In this document: positions 58,202 through 64,000 of the stretch, in pieces
Layout of the letters: every line of letters starts with the position of its first letter
Numbering within the stretch: position 1 is the stretch's first letter
Assembly: GCF_019104745.1 (NCBI RefSeq)
Contig: NZ_JAHRWL010000001.1
Location: 1,469,001-1,533,000 of the forward strand
Reading direction: 5' to 3'
Length of the DNA: 64,000 nucleotides
DNA from: Thalassococcus arenae
Lineage (GTDB): Bacteria; Pseudomonadota; Alphaproteobacteria; Rhodobacterales; Rhodobacteraceae
Translations under genes and position numbers: made by a program
The notes under the pieces: generated by a model
What the model saw: only the letters and a program-made list of their open reading frames with translations
What the model was told of the DNA's origin: nothing
Database searches by the model: none

Positions 58202-58597
58202 TCAAACCCGGTTGGATATCTCGATCAGGTTGCCGTCGGGATCGCGGACATAGAGCGACCGGATCGGTCCGGTCGCCCCGGTCCGGCCCACCGGCCCTTC
58301 GATGACCGCGATCCCGGCCTGCGCCAGGTGCGCCTGCCAGTCCTCCAGCGGCGTCTCGCTCAGGAAACACAGATCGGCGCTGCCGGGTGCCGCGTGTCGG
58401 GCCCTGGGCTCGAATTCGCGTCCCTGAACATGCAGGTTGATCTTCTGCACGCCGAAAACCAGCGCCCAGCGGGTGCTGCCATCGGCCGGCCGGAACACCT
58501 CGGCCCGCATCCCGAGCACGCCGTAGAACGCCGCCGTCGCGTCGATATCGGCGACGGTCAGAACCAGGTGGTCGAGCGACTGGACGGCGGGCGGCAA
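58202..58597 (-). CDS. VOC family (glyoxalase-fold) protein
   Basis: A 131-residue protein: LDHLVLTVADIDATAAFYG at the start and RSLYVRDPDGNLIEISN at the end are the two halves of a VOC metal site (His and Glu). A TTG at 58597 is the most plausible start, with CGAGGT about 8 bases upstream; the frame opens further up but overlaps the divergent hydratase gene. Such proteins include glyoxalases and dioxygenases; substrate unknown. Confidence 0.78.
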   Translation of the reverse strand: MPPAVQSLDHLVLTVADIDATAAFYGVLGMRAEVFRPADGSTRWALVFGVQKINLHVQGREFEPRARHAAPGSADLCFLSETPLEDWQAHLAQAGIAVIEGPVGRTGATGPIRSLYVRDPDGNLIEISNRV

Positions 58598-58632
58598 GAC
58601 GGCGATACCTCGGGCAGGACAGGAGACGACCG

Positions 58633-59433
58633 ATGCAGGATGCCGCAGCCACCCAGACCCGTCAAACCGACATCCTCGATCCCGCCCGCGCCCGGGCCTT
58701 TCAGGTCGCGCTTGGCGATGCCGCCACGATCGACACCGGCGCGCCGCTGCCGCCGTTTTTCCACCAGCTCTATTTCTGGGATCCGCAGCCACCGTCCGGC
58801 CTGGGCCGCGACGGGCATCCGAAGGTGGGCGGGCTGATCCCCGATCTGGGCCTGCCGCGACGGATGTGGGCCGGCGGTTCGCTGCGCTTCCACGCCGCCT
58901 TGCACGCGGGGCGACCCGCGGAAAAAACCAGCCGCGTAACACAGGTCACCCGCAAGGATGGCCGCACCGGCCCGCTGGGTTTCGTTACCCTGACGCACGA
59001 GATCACCCAAGGCGGGACGCTTTGCGTGACCGAACGGCAGGATCTGGTCTATCGCCAGGATCCCGACCCGGCCGCGCCGCGCCCCGTGGCACCGCAGGCC
59101 CGCACCGATGAAACCGACCTGGCCCAGGCCGCGTTCACCTCGACCTTGCTGTTCCGCTACTCCGCGCTGACCTTCAACGGCCACCGGATTCACTACGATC
59201 TGGACTATTCCCGCGACGTCGAAGGCTATGCCGGTCTTGTGGTCCACGGCCCGCTTCTGGCCCAGCAATTGATGCTGATGGCCGAACGCCAGGGGCCGAT
59301 CCGAAGCTTTTCGTTTCGGGCCGCCTCGCCGCTGATGCATTTCGAGACCGCCGCGCTGTGCCGGAACGGTGCGGATATGTGGGTGCGCGGCCCGGACGGG
59401 CGGCTGGTCATGTCGGCCGAAGTGACGGGCTGA
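58633..59433 (+). CDS. MaoC/FAS1-like hydratase (mesaconyl-C4-CoA hydratase-like)
   Basis: A 266-residue hot-dog hydratase. The N-terminal part has PPFFHQLYFWDPQPPSGLGR, RRMWAGGSLRFHAALHAG and EKTSRVTQVTRKDG, as in the 3-methylfumaryl/mesaconyl-C4-CoA hydratase family. The C-terminal FSALTFNGHRIHYD-like segment (here RYSALTFNGHRIHYDLDYSR) and GLVVHGPLLAQQL hold the hydratase Asp/His pair. It could hydrate mesaconyl- or itaconyl-CoA-like substrates. It is divergent from the VOC gene. Confidence 0.8.
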   Translation: MQDAAATQTRQTDILDPARARAFQVALGDAATIDTGAPLPPFFHQLYFWDPQPPSGLGRDGHPKVGGLIPDLGLPRRMWAGGSLRFHAALHAGRPAEKTSRVTQVTRKDGRTGPLGFVTLTHEITQGGTLCVTERQDLVYRQDPDPAAPRPVAPQARTDETDLAQAAFTSTLLFRYSALTFNGHRIHYDLDYSRDVEGYAGLVVHGPLLAQQLMLMAERQGPIRSFSFRAASPLMHFETAALCRNGADMWVRGPDGRLVMSAEVTG

Positions 59434-59440
59434 GCGGGTA

Positions 59441-60130
59441 TCAGCAGCCCGTGCCGCGCAGCACCACCTGCACCGTCTTGAACAGGACCTTCAGATCGGT
59501 CTTGAAGCTCAGTTCGCGCAGATAGGCCGTGTCGAAATTCGCCCGCTCGGCAAAGCTCGACTCGTTGCGCACCGATACCTGCCAGAACCCGGTGACGCCG
59601 GGCCGAAGCGCGTAGTAGGCGGTGCCGGGATAGATGTCCTGTTGATCGAGCATCATCGGGCGCGGCCCGACCAGCGACATGTCGCCCCGCAGCACGTTCC
59701 AAAGTTGCGGCAGTTCGTCGATCGACGATTTCCGGATGAACCGGCCGATCGCCGTGATCCGCGGATCTCTCCGCAGCTTCTGGGTACGGTTCCATTCGGC
59801 GCGCGCCTCGGGATCGGCGGCCAGATGCGCCTCGAGCAGGCGGTCGGCGTCCTGCACCATGCTGCGCAGCTTGAACATGTCAAAGCTGCGACCACCGCGG
59901 CCCACGCGTTTCTGGATGTAGAACGGCGATCGTCCGTCGCGCGCCACCAGGATCGCAACGACGCAGACGACGATCAGGACGGGAAGCGCAGCCAGCAGGA
60001 CCAGCACGATGTCCAGCGCGCGTTTCAGAAATTCACGATAAAGACCCGATGTCGGAGCGTAGCTCAGCGCGTCGTCGATCAGCTTGTCGAGTTCGGCCGA
60101 TGGCAGCGGCTGGCGAATATGTAACGTCAA
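59441..60130 (-). CDS. Polyprenyl-phosphate sugar transferase (ExoY/WcaJ type)
   Basis: A 229-residue membrane enzyme with one hydrophobic anchor (ALDIVLVLLAALPVLIVVCVV) and the catalytic domain of initiating sugar transferases: PFYIQKRVGRGGRSFDMFKLRSM (broken here at PFYIQKRVG and FDMFKLRSMV), KSSIDELPQLWNVLRGDMSL and VGPRP. It transfers the first sugar-1-phosphate onto undecaprenyl phosphate, starting exopolysaccharide synthesis. No other exopolysaccharide gene is adjacent; a gene-poor AT-richer region lies upstream. Confidence 0.93.
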   Translation of the reverse strand: MTLHIRQPLPSAELDKLIDDALSYAPTSGLYREFLKRALDIVLVLLAALPVLIVVCVVAILVARDGRSPFYIQKRVGRGGRSFDMFKLRSMVQDADRLLEAHLAADPEARAEWNRTQKLRRDPRITAIGRFIRKSSIDELPQLWNVLRGDMSLVGPRPMMLDQQDIYPGTAYYALRPGVTGFWQVSVRNESSFAERANFDTAYLRELSFKTDLKVLFKTVQVVLRGTGC

Positions 60131-60206
60131 AACGACCTCCCGAAGGACGCATTGCAGCGGGTCACGTGCATGCAGGTCTGGAACCCGAACAACACAAATC
60201 TACTGT

Positions 60207-60250
60207 GTGCAAACCATTGGCTTGCTTCAAAAAATTCTCTGGGTTTGCAC
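60207..60250. promoter_or_regulatory. Inverted repeat upstream of the exoY-like gene
   Basis: GTGCAAACC and its exact complement GGTTTGCAC are separated by 26 bases, the last of which (AAAAAATTCTCT) are AT-rich. It lies about 77-120 bases upstream of the exoY-like start, suitable for a transcription-factor pair of half-sites or a hairpin in the leader. Confidence 0.4.
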
Positions 60251-60444
60251 CCGCACAGCGTAGTGAGTTGTTTACGTCCGATCAGAACTCAGCAGACTTA
60301 CCAGTTACCCCTAGGTGAACGCACCAACCCCCCAGTGCCGTGTATCGAAATACGGCAAGATTGTGTCCCACCGACCGACAGATCGGTTATGCGCGTCTGT
60401 CTTCGTTCCGTCAATGAGCCGCGCGCGACACAACTTAGGGTAGA

Positions 60445-60705
60445 TTACACCTGTTCGTTCACTGCGTGAATCGTGATGCCGAAGCTGTATTTTTCCCCGT
60501 TCGCGGGATATGCGGACAGCTGCGTTTTCGATGCGTCCGGTCCTGGGGCATGCTGCGCTTTGTGACCTGCAAAGGCTGCGGCGATCGCGAAACACAAGAA
60601 ACAATGTCGACGAGTCAACAGGTTAATTGTTTCCTGAAGGCGAACAAAATTTCGCGTTCGATGCTTTCGGTCGCCGGTCGCATGGAATTGTAGCAATTTT
60701 TCCAT
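60445..60705 (-). CDS. Possible small protein of unknown function
   Basis: An 86-residue open frame starting at an ATG preceded by a good AAGGGCGAG. It has a hydrophobic segment (HCFLCFAIAAAFAGH) and a polar C-terminus, so it could be a small membrane or exported protein. Codon use lacks the usual GC bias of neighbouring genes and no family is recognised, so it may be chance. Confidence 0.25.
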   Translation of the reverse strand: MEKLLQFHATGDRKHRTRNFVRLQETINLLTRRHCFLCFAIAAAFAGHKAQHAPGPDASKTQLSAYPANGEKYSFGITIHAVNEQV

Positions 60706-61096
60706 CTCGCCCTTTCCCACGAACCGCGAATGCGCGAAACAATCGTGCGATGGTTGACTCGCGCGAATTGGTGAATGGATCGGCCCTTTTTTGCGGATAT
60801 CCCGCGCTGTTCCGCACCTTGTGACGTTGCGTCGGATTTCGCGTAATCGCCGCCGCGGTGACACGTCTAGGACGAATGGCCGTGTTCACGCATTGTATCA
60901 TTTTGAAACCTTGCGTGAGGCGGTTGTCCGAATTCCGGCGAATTGATGCCACGCGATTGCCATAATTCCGCCGAATCGCGGCAGGATTGGGGCGGATCTC
61001 CGCCGAAAGCAGCCCGGGCCGCGCTTTGCGGGCTTGGTTGCGTGGCACGGTGGGGGCGGATATGCCATCGCTCAGTTCCATGACCCGAGGCCGACC

Positions 61097-61711
61097 ATGA
61101 CGATACACCTGCATCAGCGCGATCTCCCCGCCGGGCTCGATCTCGGGCCGGCCGTGGCGATCGATTGCGAGACCATGGGCCTCGACCCGCAGCGCGACCG
61201 GCTGTGCGTGGTGCAGCTGTCGTCCGGCGACGGCGATGCGCATCTGGTGCAGATCGCGCGCGGTCAGACCGAGGCTCCGAACCTGACCCGGCTGCTGACC
61301 GACCCGTCGGTCCTCAAGCTGTTCCATTTCGGCCGGTTCGACATCGCCGCGCTCTACCACGCCTTCGGCGCGCTGGCTGCGCCGGTCTACTGCACCAAGA
61401 TCGCCAGCCGGCTGGTCCGCACCTATACCGACCGCCACGGGCTCAAGGTGCTGACCAGCGAATTGCTGGGCGTCGACATTTCCAAGCAGCAGCAGTCCAG
61501 CGATTGGGGGGCCGAGACGCTGACCGAGGCGCAAAAGGAATACGCGGCCTCGGACGTTCTGTATCTGCACCGGCTGCGCATGGCGCTGGACGCCATGCTG
61601 GCGCGCGAAGGCCGGACCGACCTGGCGCAGGCCTGCTTCGATTTCCTGCCGGTGCGCGCGCAGCTCGACCTGGCCGGCTGGCCCGAAACCGACATCTTCG
61701 CGCATGCCTGA
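61097..61711 (+). CDS. RNase D-like 3'-5' exonuclease (single-domain)
   Basis: A 204-residue DEDD exonuclease: AIDCETMGLDPQRDRL has the DxE motif, FHFGRFDIAALYHAF holds the second aspartate, and AASDVLYLHRLRM holds the last acidic residue and tyrosine region. It is about half the length of classic RNase D, because the two HRDC domains are missing. It should trim structured RNA 3' ends. It is followed 19 bases later by lptC. Confidence 0.9.
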   Translation: MTIHLHQRDLPAGLDLGPAVAIDCETMGLDPQRDRLCVVQLSSGDGDAHLVQIARGQTEAPNLTRLLTDPSVLKLFHFGRFDIAALYHAFGALAAPVYCTKIASRLVRTYTDRHGLKVLTSELLGVDISKQQQSSDWGAETLTEAQKEYAASDVLYLHRLRMALDAMLAREGRTDLAQACFDFLPVRAQLDLAGWPETDIFAHA

Positions 61712-61730
61712 CAGCGGGACATCCTGAGCC

Positions 61731-62336
61731 ATGGCGCGTGCCGAAGGGGCCTATTCCAGCTTCATCGCCTGGCTCAAGATCCTGCTGCCGATCGCCGCTC
61801 TGGCTCTGTTGTCGACGATCTTTCTGTTTTCCCGCAGCACCGAGCCGGTGTTCAACGTGCCCTTCGCCAGTCAGCTCGAACTGGGTGAAACCGCGCAGGA
61901 ACAGGTCAGGGCACCATATTTCGCGGGTACGACGCAGCGCGGCGACGTGGTGACGATGACCGCAGAAAGCGCGCGCCCCGTGGACGCCAGGACAATCGAA
62001 GCCGATGCCCTGTCGGCCCGGATGGTCCTGGCGGACGGCAGCACCATCGACCTGCGCGCCGACAAGGCCACATTGCGCAACGACAGCCAGAACATACGCC
62101 TGCAAGGCGGCGTCGAGGTCGTCAGCAGCACCGGCTACGTGATCGCCACCGAAACGCTGGTCACCGCCATCGACCGGATACACGGCGAAAGCGAAGGGCC
62201 GGTGACCGCCACCGGCCCGGCGGGCACGCTGGAAGCCGGGCGCATGGTCATCACCGCCGAAGACGGCGACGCTGACGTGCATTTGCTTTTCACCGAAGGC
62301 GTAAAGCTGGTATACGACCCGCAAGATCAAGAGTGA
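61731..62336 (+). CDS. lptC: LPS export protein LptC
   Basis: A 201-residue protein with one N-terminal anchor (WLKILLPIAALALLSTIFLF) and a periplasmic beta-jellyroll domain, including the strand region QLELGETAQEQVRAPYFAG. LptC connects the LptBFG transporter to LptA in the LPS bridge. Its position before lptA and lptB supports the call. Confidence 0.88.
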   Translation: MARAEGAYSSFIAWLKILLPIAALALLSTIFLFSRSTEPVFNVPFASQLELGETAQEQVRAPYFAGTTQRGDVVTMTAESARPVDARTIEADALSARMVLADGSTIDLRADKATLRNDSQNIRLQGGVEVVSSTGYVIATETLVTAIDRIHGESEGPVTATGPAGTLEAGRMVITAEDGDADVHLLFTEGVKLVYDPQDQE

Positions 62337-62343
62337 CCTTTCG

Positions 62344-62850
62344 ATGACCCGCACCATTTCGCTTGCCTTCGCGCTTTGCGCGTGCACCTCGCTTGCCACG
62401 GCACAGGGCGCCCAGGTCGCCTTCGGCACGATGCAGCAGGACACCAGCGCCCCGGTCGAGGTCGTCGCCGACAGCCTGTCGGTCAATCAGAAGGACGGCA
62501 CCGCGCTCTATTCCGGCAACGTGGTGATCGCGCAGGGCGACATGCGGCTGGCCGCGCCGCGGGTGCTGATCGTCTACGCCGAAGAGGCCGGTCGCATCGA
62601 ACGGATGGAAGCCACCGGCGGCGTGACCCTGGTCAGCGGCGAAGAGGCGGCCGAAGCCGAGCGTGCCGATTACGACATCGACGACGGCATCGTGGTGATG
62701 TCGGGCAACGTGCTCTTGACGCAGGGCGGCAACGCGCTGACGGCGGAACGCATGAATGTCGACCTGGAAAACGGCACGGCGCAGATGTCGGGTCGCGTGC
62801 GCACCGTGCTCCAGCCGCAGGACGATGCCGCGCCGGGTGGAAACCGCTGA
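62344..62850 (+). CDS. lptA: LPS periplasmic bridge protein LptA
   Basis: A 168-residue periplasmic protein with signal peptide ([18 protein letters not shown]) and a beta-jellyroll core ([33 protein letters not shown]) typical of the OstA/LptA family. It forms the bridge carrying LPS to the outer membrane. It ends with TGATG, sharing one base with the lptB start. Confidence 0.92.
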   Translation: MTRTISLAFALCACTSLATAQGAQVAFGTMQQDTSAPVEVVADSLSVNQKDGTALYSGNVVIAQGDMRLAAPRVLIVYAEEAGRIERMEATGGVTLVSGEEAAEAERADYDIDDGIVVMSGNVLLTQGGNALTAERMNVDLENGTAQMSGRVRTVLQPQDDAAPGGNR

Positions 62851-63608
62851 TGGTCCGCCCCCAGCTCAGCGTCACCGAAGGCAGCAGCGGCCTGCGCGTC
62901 ACCCATCTGCGCAAAAGCTATCGCAAGCGCGTGGTCATCCGCGACGTCACCATGACGCTTGACCGCGGCGAGGTCGTGGCGCTTCTGGGCCCGAACGGGT
63001 CGGGCAAGACGACGTCGTTCTACGCCATCGCCGGCCTGGTGAACCCCGATGCCGGCCAAGTCACGATCGACGGCCGCGACGCCACCTTTCTGCCGATGTA
63101 TCGCCGCGCCCGCCTGGGCATCGGGTACCTGCCGCAGGAAATGTCGATCTTCCGCGGTCTCACGGTCGAGGACAACATCGCCGCGGTGCTGGACATCGCG
63201 GTGTCCGACCTGCACCGCCGGCGCGAGCGGCTGGAGGAACTGCTGGGCGAGTTTTCCATCGAACACCTGCGCCGCGCCCCGGCGCTGGCCCTGTCGGGCG
63301 GGGAAAGACGCCGCGTGGAAATCGCCCGCTGTCTCGCGGCCGACCCGAAATACCTGTTGCTGGACGAACCCTTCGCGGGTGTCGATCCGATCAGCGTGGG
63401 CGATATCCGCCACCTTGTGGCCGATCTCAAGACCCGCGGGATCGGCGTTCTGATCACCGATCACAACGTCCGCGAGACGCTGGAAATCGTCGACCGCGCC
63501 TATATCCTGCATGACGGCCAGGTGCTGATGTCCGGCACCCCGGACGAGGTGGTGCGCAACGAAAACGTGCGCCGCGTCTACCTCGGGGACAACTTCCGCA
63601 TCGGCTGA
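62850..63608 (+). CDS. lptB: LPS export ABC transporter ATP-binding protein LptB
   Basis: A 252-residue ATPase: Walker [20 protein letters not shown]-loop [12 protein letters not shown], signature [15 protein letters not shown], Walker [16 protein letters not shown] and switch histidine [13 protein letters not shown]. These fit LptB, which powers LPS extraction with LptFG (not in this window). The first residues follow the lptA stop with one base of overlap. Confidence 0.95.
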   Translation: MVRPQLSVTEGSSGLRVTHLRKSYRKRVVIRDVTMTLDRGEVVALLGPNGSGKTTSFYAIAGLVNPDAGQVTIDGRDATFLPMYRRARLGIGYLPQEMSIFRGLTVEDNIAAVLDIAVSDLHRRRERLEELLGEFSIEHLRRAPALALSGGERRRVEIARCLAADPKYLLLDEPFAGVDPISVGDIRHLVADLKTRGIGVLITDHNVRETLEIVDRAYILHDGQVLMSGTPDEVVRNENVRRVYLGDNFRIG

Positions 63609-63663
63609 CGCGGATCGGCGTCAATCCTTTCCTGTTTTCCGCGCGGCGCGGCGCCGGTTTCAA

Positions 63664-63692
63664 TTGACAGCATCCCGCCGCTTTCATCAAAT
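63664..63692 (+). promoter_or_regulatory. Putative promoter of hpf
   Basis: TTGACA (63664-63669) and TCAAAT (63687-63692), spaced by 17 bases, form a good sigma-70-type promoter in an AT-rich patch of the 251-base gap between lptB and hpf. The predicted transcription start lies about 160 bases upstream of the hpf ATG. Confidence 0.5.
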
Positions 63693-63859
63693 AAAGCCAT
63701 GACGCTCTGCTCTACCGCAGTTCACAGTGCGATTCCCCGCCGTTGGAGGGTTTTTGCGGCGAACGGTCAGACAGACATGTCATTCCCCATCCGGTAAACC
63801 AGACAGAAAAGGGTGCAGACCCTTCGTGGTGCCGGGCCATAACAAGAGAAGGATACACC

Positions 63860-64000
63860 ATGCGCTACCAGATCACGGGAAAGCACATCGACATCGGCGA
63901 GGCGCTGCAGAGTCACGTGAAGACCGAACTGGGCGAAATGATGAGCAAGTACGCCGGCCGTCCGACCGACGCGACCGTCGTTTTTTCCAAAAGCGCGCAT
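63860..64000 (+). CDS. hpf: Ribosome hibernation-promoting factor (partial, continues past right edge)
   Basis: The first 47 residues, MRYQITGKHIDIGEALQSHV and onward, are the conserved start of HPF/RaiA, which dimerises or silences 70S ribosomes in stationary phase. AGAAGGAT lies 5 bases before the ATG. The window ends inside the domain. In many proteobacteria lptB is followed by rpoN and then hpf; no rpoN is present here. Confidence 0.9.
   Translation, partial: MRYQITGKHIDIGEALQSHVKTELGEMMSKYAGRPTDATVVFSKSAH

Larger units (their letters stand above)
60131..61096. other. Gene-poor, AT-richer intergenic region (about 970 bases)
   Basis: No convincing gene of normal codon use was found between the exoY-like gene and the RNase D-like gene. 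AT-rich patches, a 9-base inverted repeat (GTGCAAACC at 60207-60215 with GGTTTGCAC at 60242-60250) and one possible short minus-strand ORF (60445-60705) are present. The part nearest exoY may hold its promoter and regulator sites. Remnants of a lost gene or an unannotated small RNA are possible. Confidence 0.6.

Noticed and set aside
60478-60560. Tiny plus-strand ORF beginning MPKLYFSPFAGYADSC
   Set aside because: Only about 25 codons, no ribosome-binding site, and on the opposite strand of another weak candidate.
1-64000. tRNA, rRNA, CRISPR arrays, transposases or phage genes
   Set aside because: None seen: gaps are too short or lack T-loop-like motifs, no spaced direct repeats of CRISPR type, and no transposase or integrase motifs in any plausible frame.

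Overview
The window is dense, GC-rich bacterial DNA, with coding on about 96% of it, short gaps and many 1-4 base gene overlaps. The gene content points to an alphaproteobacterium, most likely a marine Rhodobacterales (Roseobacter group) species. This is inferred from family content: SoeABC-type sulfite dehydrogenase, glcDEF, DUF1523, DUF1285, DUF2798, an ExoY-type sugar transferase, an hsp20 gene with a ROSE-like leader, and lptCAB followed by hpf. No rRNA, tRNA, CRISPR array, insertion sequence or prophage was seen.

Layout. 1-6.1 kb: cell-surface polysaccharide genes (acyltransferase-SGNH, hexapeptide acetyltransferase, GT4 glycosyltransferase, O-antigen ligase-like protein) plus a GMC oxidoreductase cut by the left edge. 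6.3-12.1 kb: a molybdenum sulfite dehydrogenase-like operon (soeA, a small membrane ORF, soeB, soeC) that runs into a two-domain SnoaL-like protein. 12.1-19.0 kb: a LacI-family regulator, a SnoaL-like protein and a complete sugar-type ABC importer in one leftward operon, with a second two-domain SnoaL-like protein divergent from it. A LacI-type palindrome lies in the divergent promoter. This LacI/ABC/SnoaL island, abutting a sulfite-oxidising complex, is the best candidate for an undescribed catabolic system. 19.1-24.6 kb: small membrane proteins, creatinase, succinate-semialdehyde dehydrogenase and an esterase. 24.6-30.6 kb: an ECF sigma factor coupled to a membrane VWA protein, a LysR regulator divergent from a quinone oxidoreductase, pirin, and hsp20 with a sigma-32 promoter and a candidate RNA thermometer. 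30.7-36.4 kb: two tandem trypsin-like proteases, then glcDEF. 36.5-45.7 kb: small membrane and exported proteins and the MoxR-DUF58-BatA/DUF4159 operon. 45.7-48.3 kb: a sulfotransferase divergent from a GT14-type glycosyltransferase, suggesting a sulfated glycan. 48.3-59.4 kb: mainly housekeeping and repair genes (HIT protein, polA, adenosine kinase, nth, Ada/Ogt-like), with an SGNH hydrolase, a subtilase, an OmpA lipoprotein, a flavin reductase, a VOC protein and a hydratase. 59.4-64 kb: an exoY-like gene, a gene-poor AT-richer stretch of about 1 kb, an RNase D-like exonuclease, lptCAB and the start of hpf.

Functional themes are import and oxidation of small organic substrates (ABC importer, sulfite dehydrogenase, glycolate oxidase, creatinase, SSADH), surface polysaccharide synthesis and modification, and envelope biogenesis. 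Regulation visible in the DNA includes the LacI operator, a sigma-32 promoter with a ROSE-like leader, a hairpin that hides the creatinase Shine-Dalgarno, an intercistronic hairpin after the solute-binding-protein gene, and a dispersed repeat of about 25 bp present four times.
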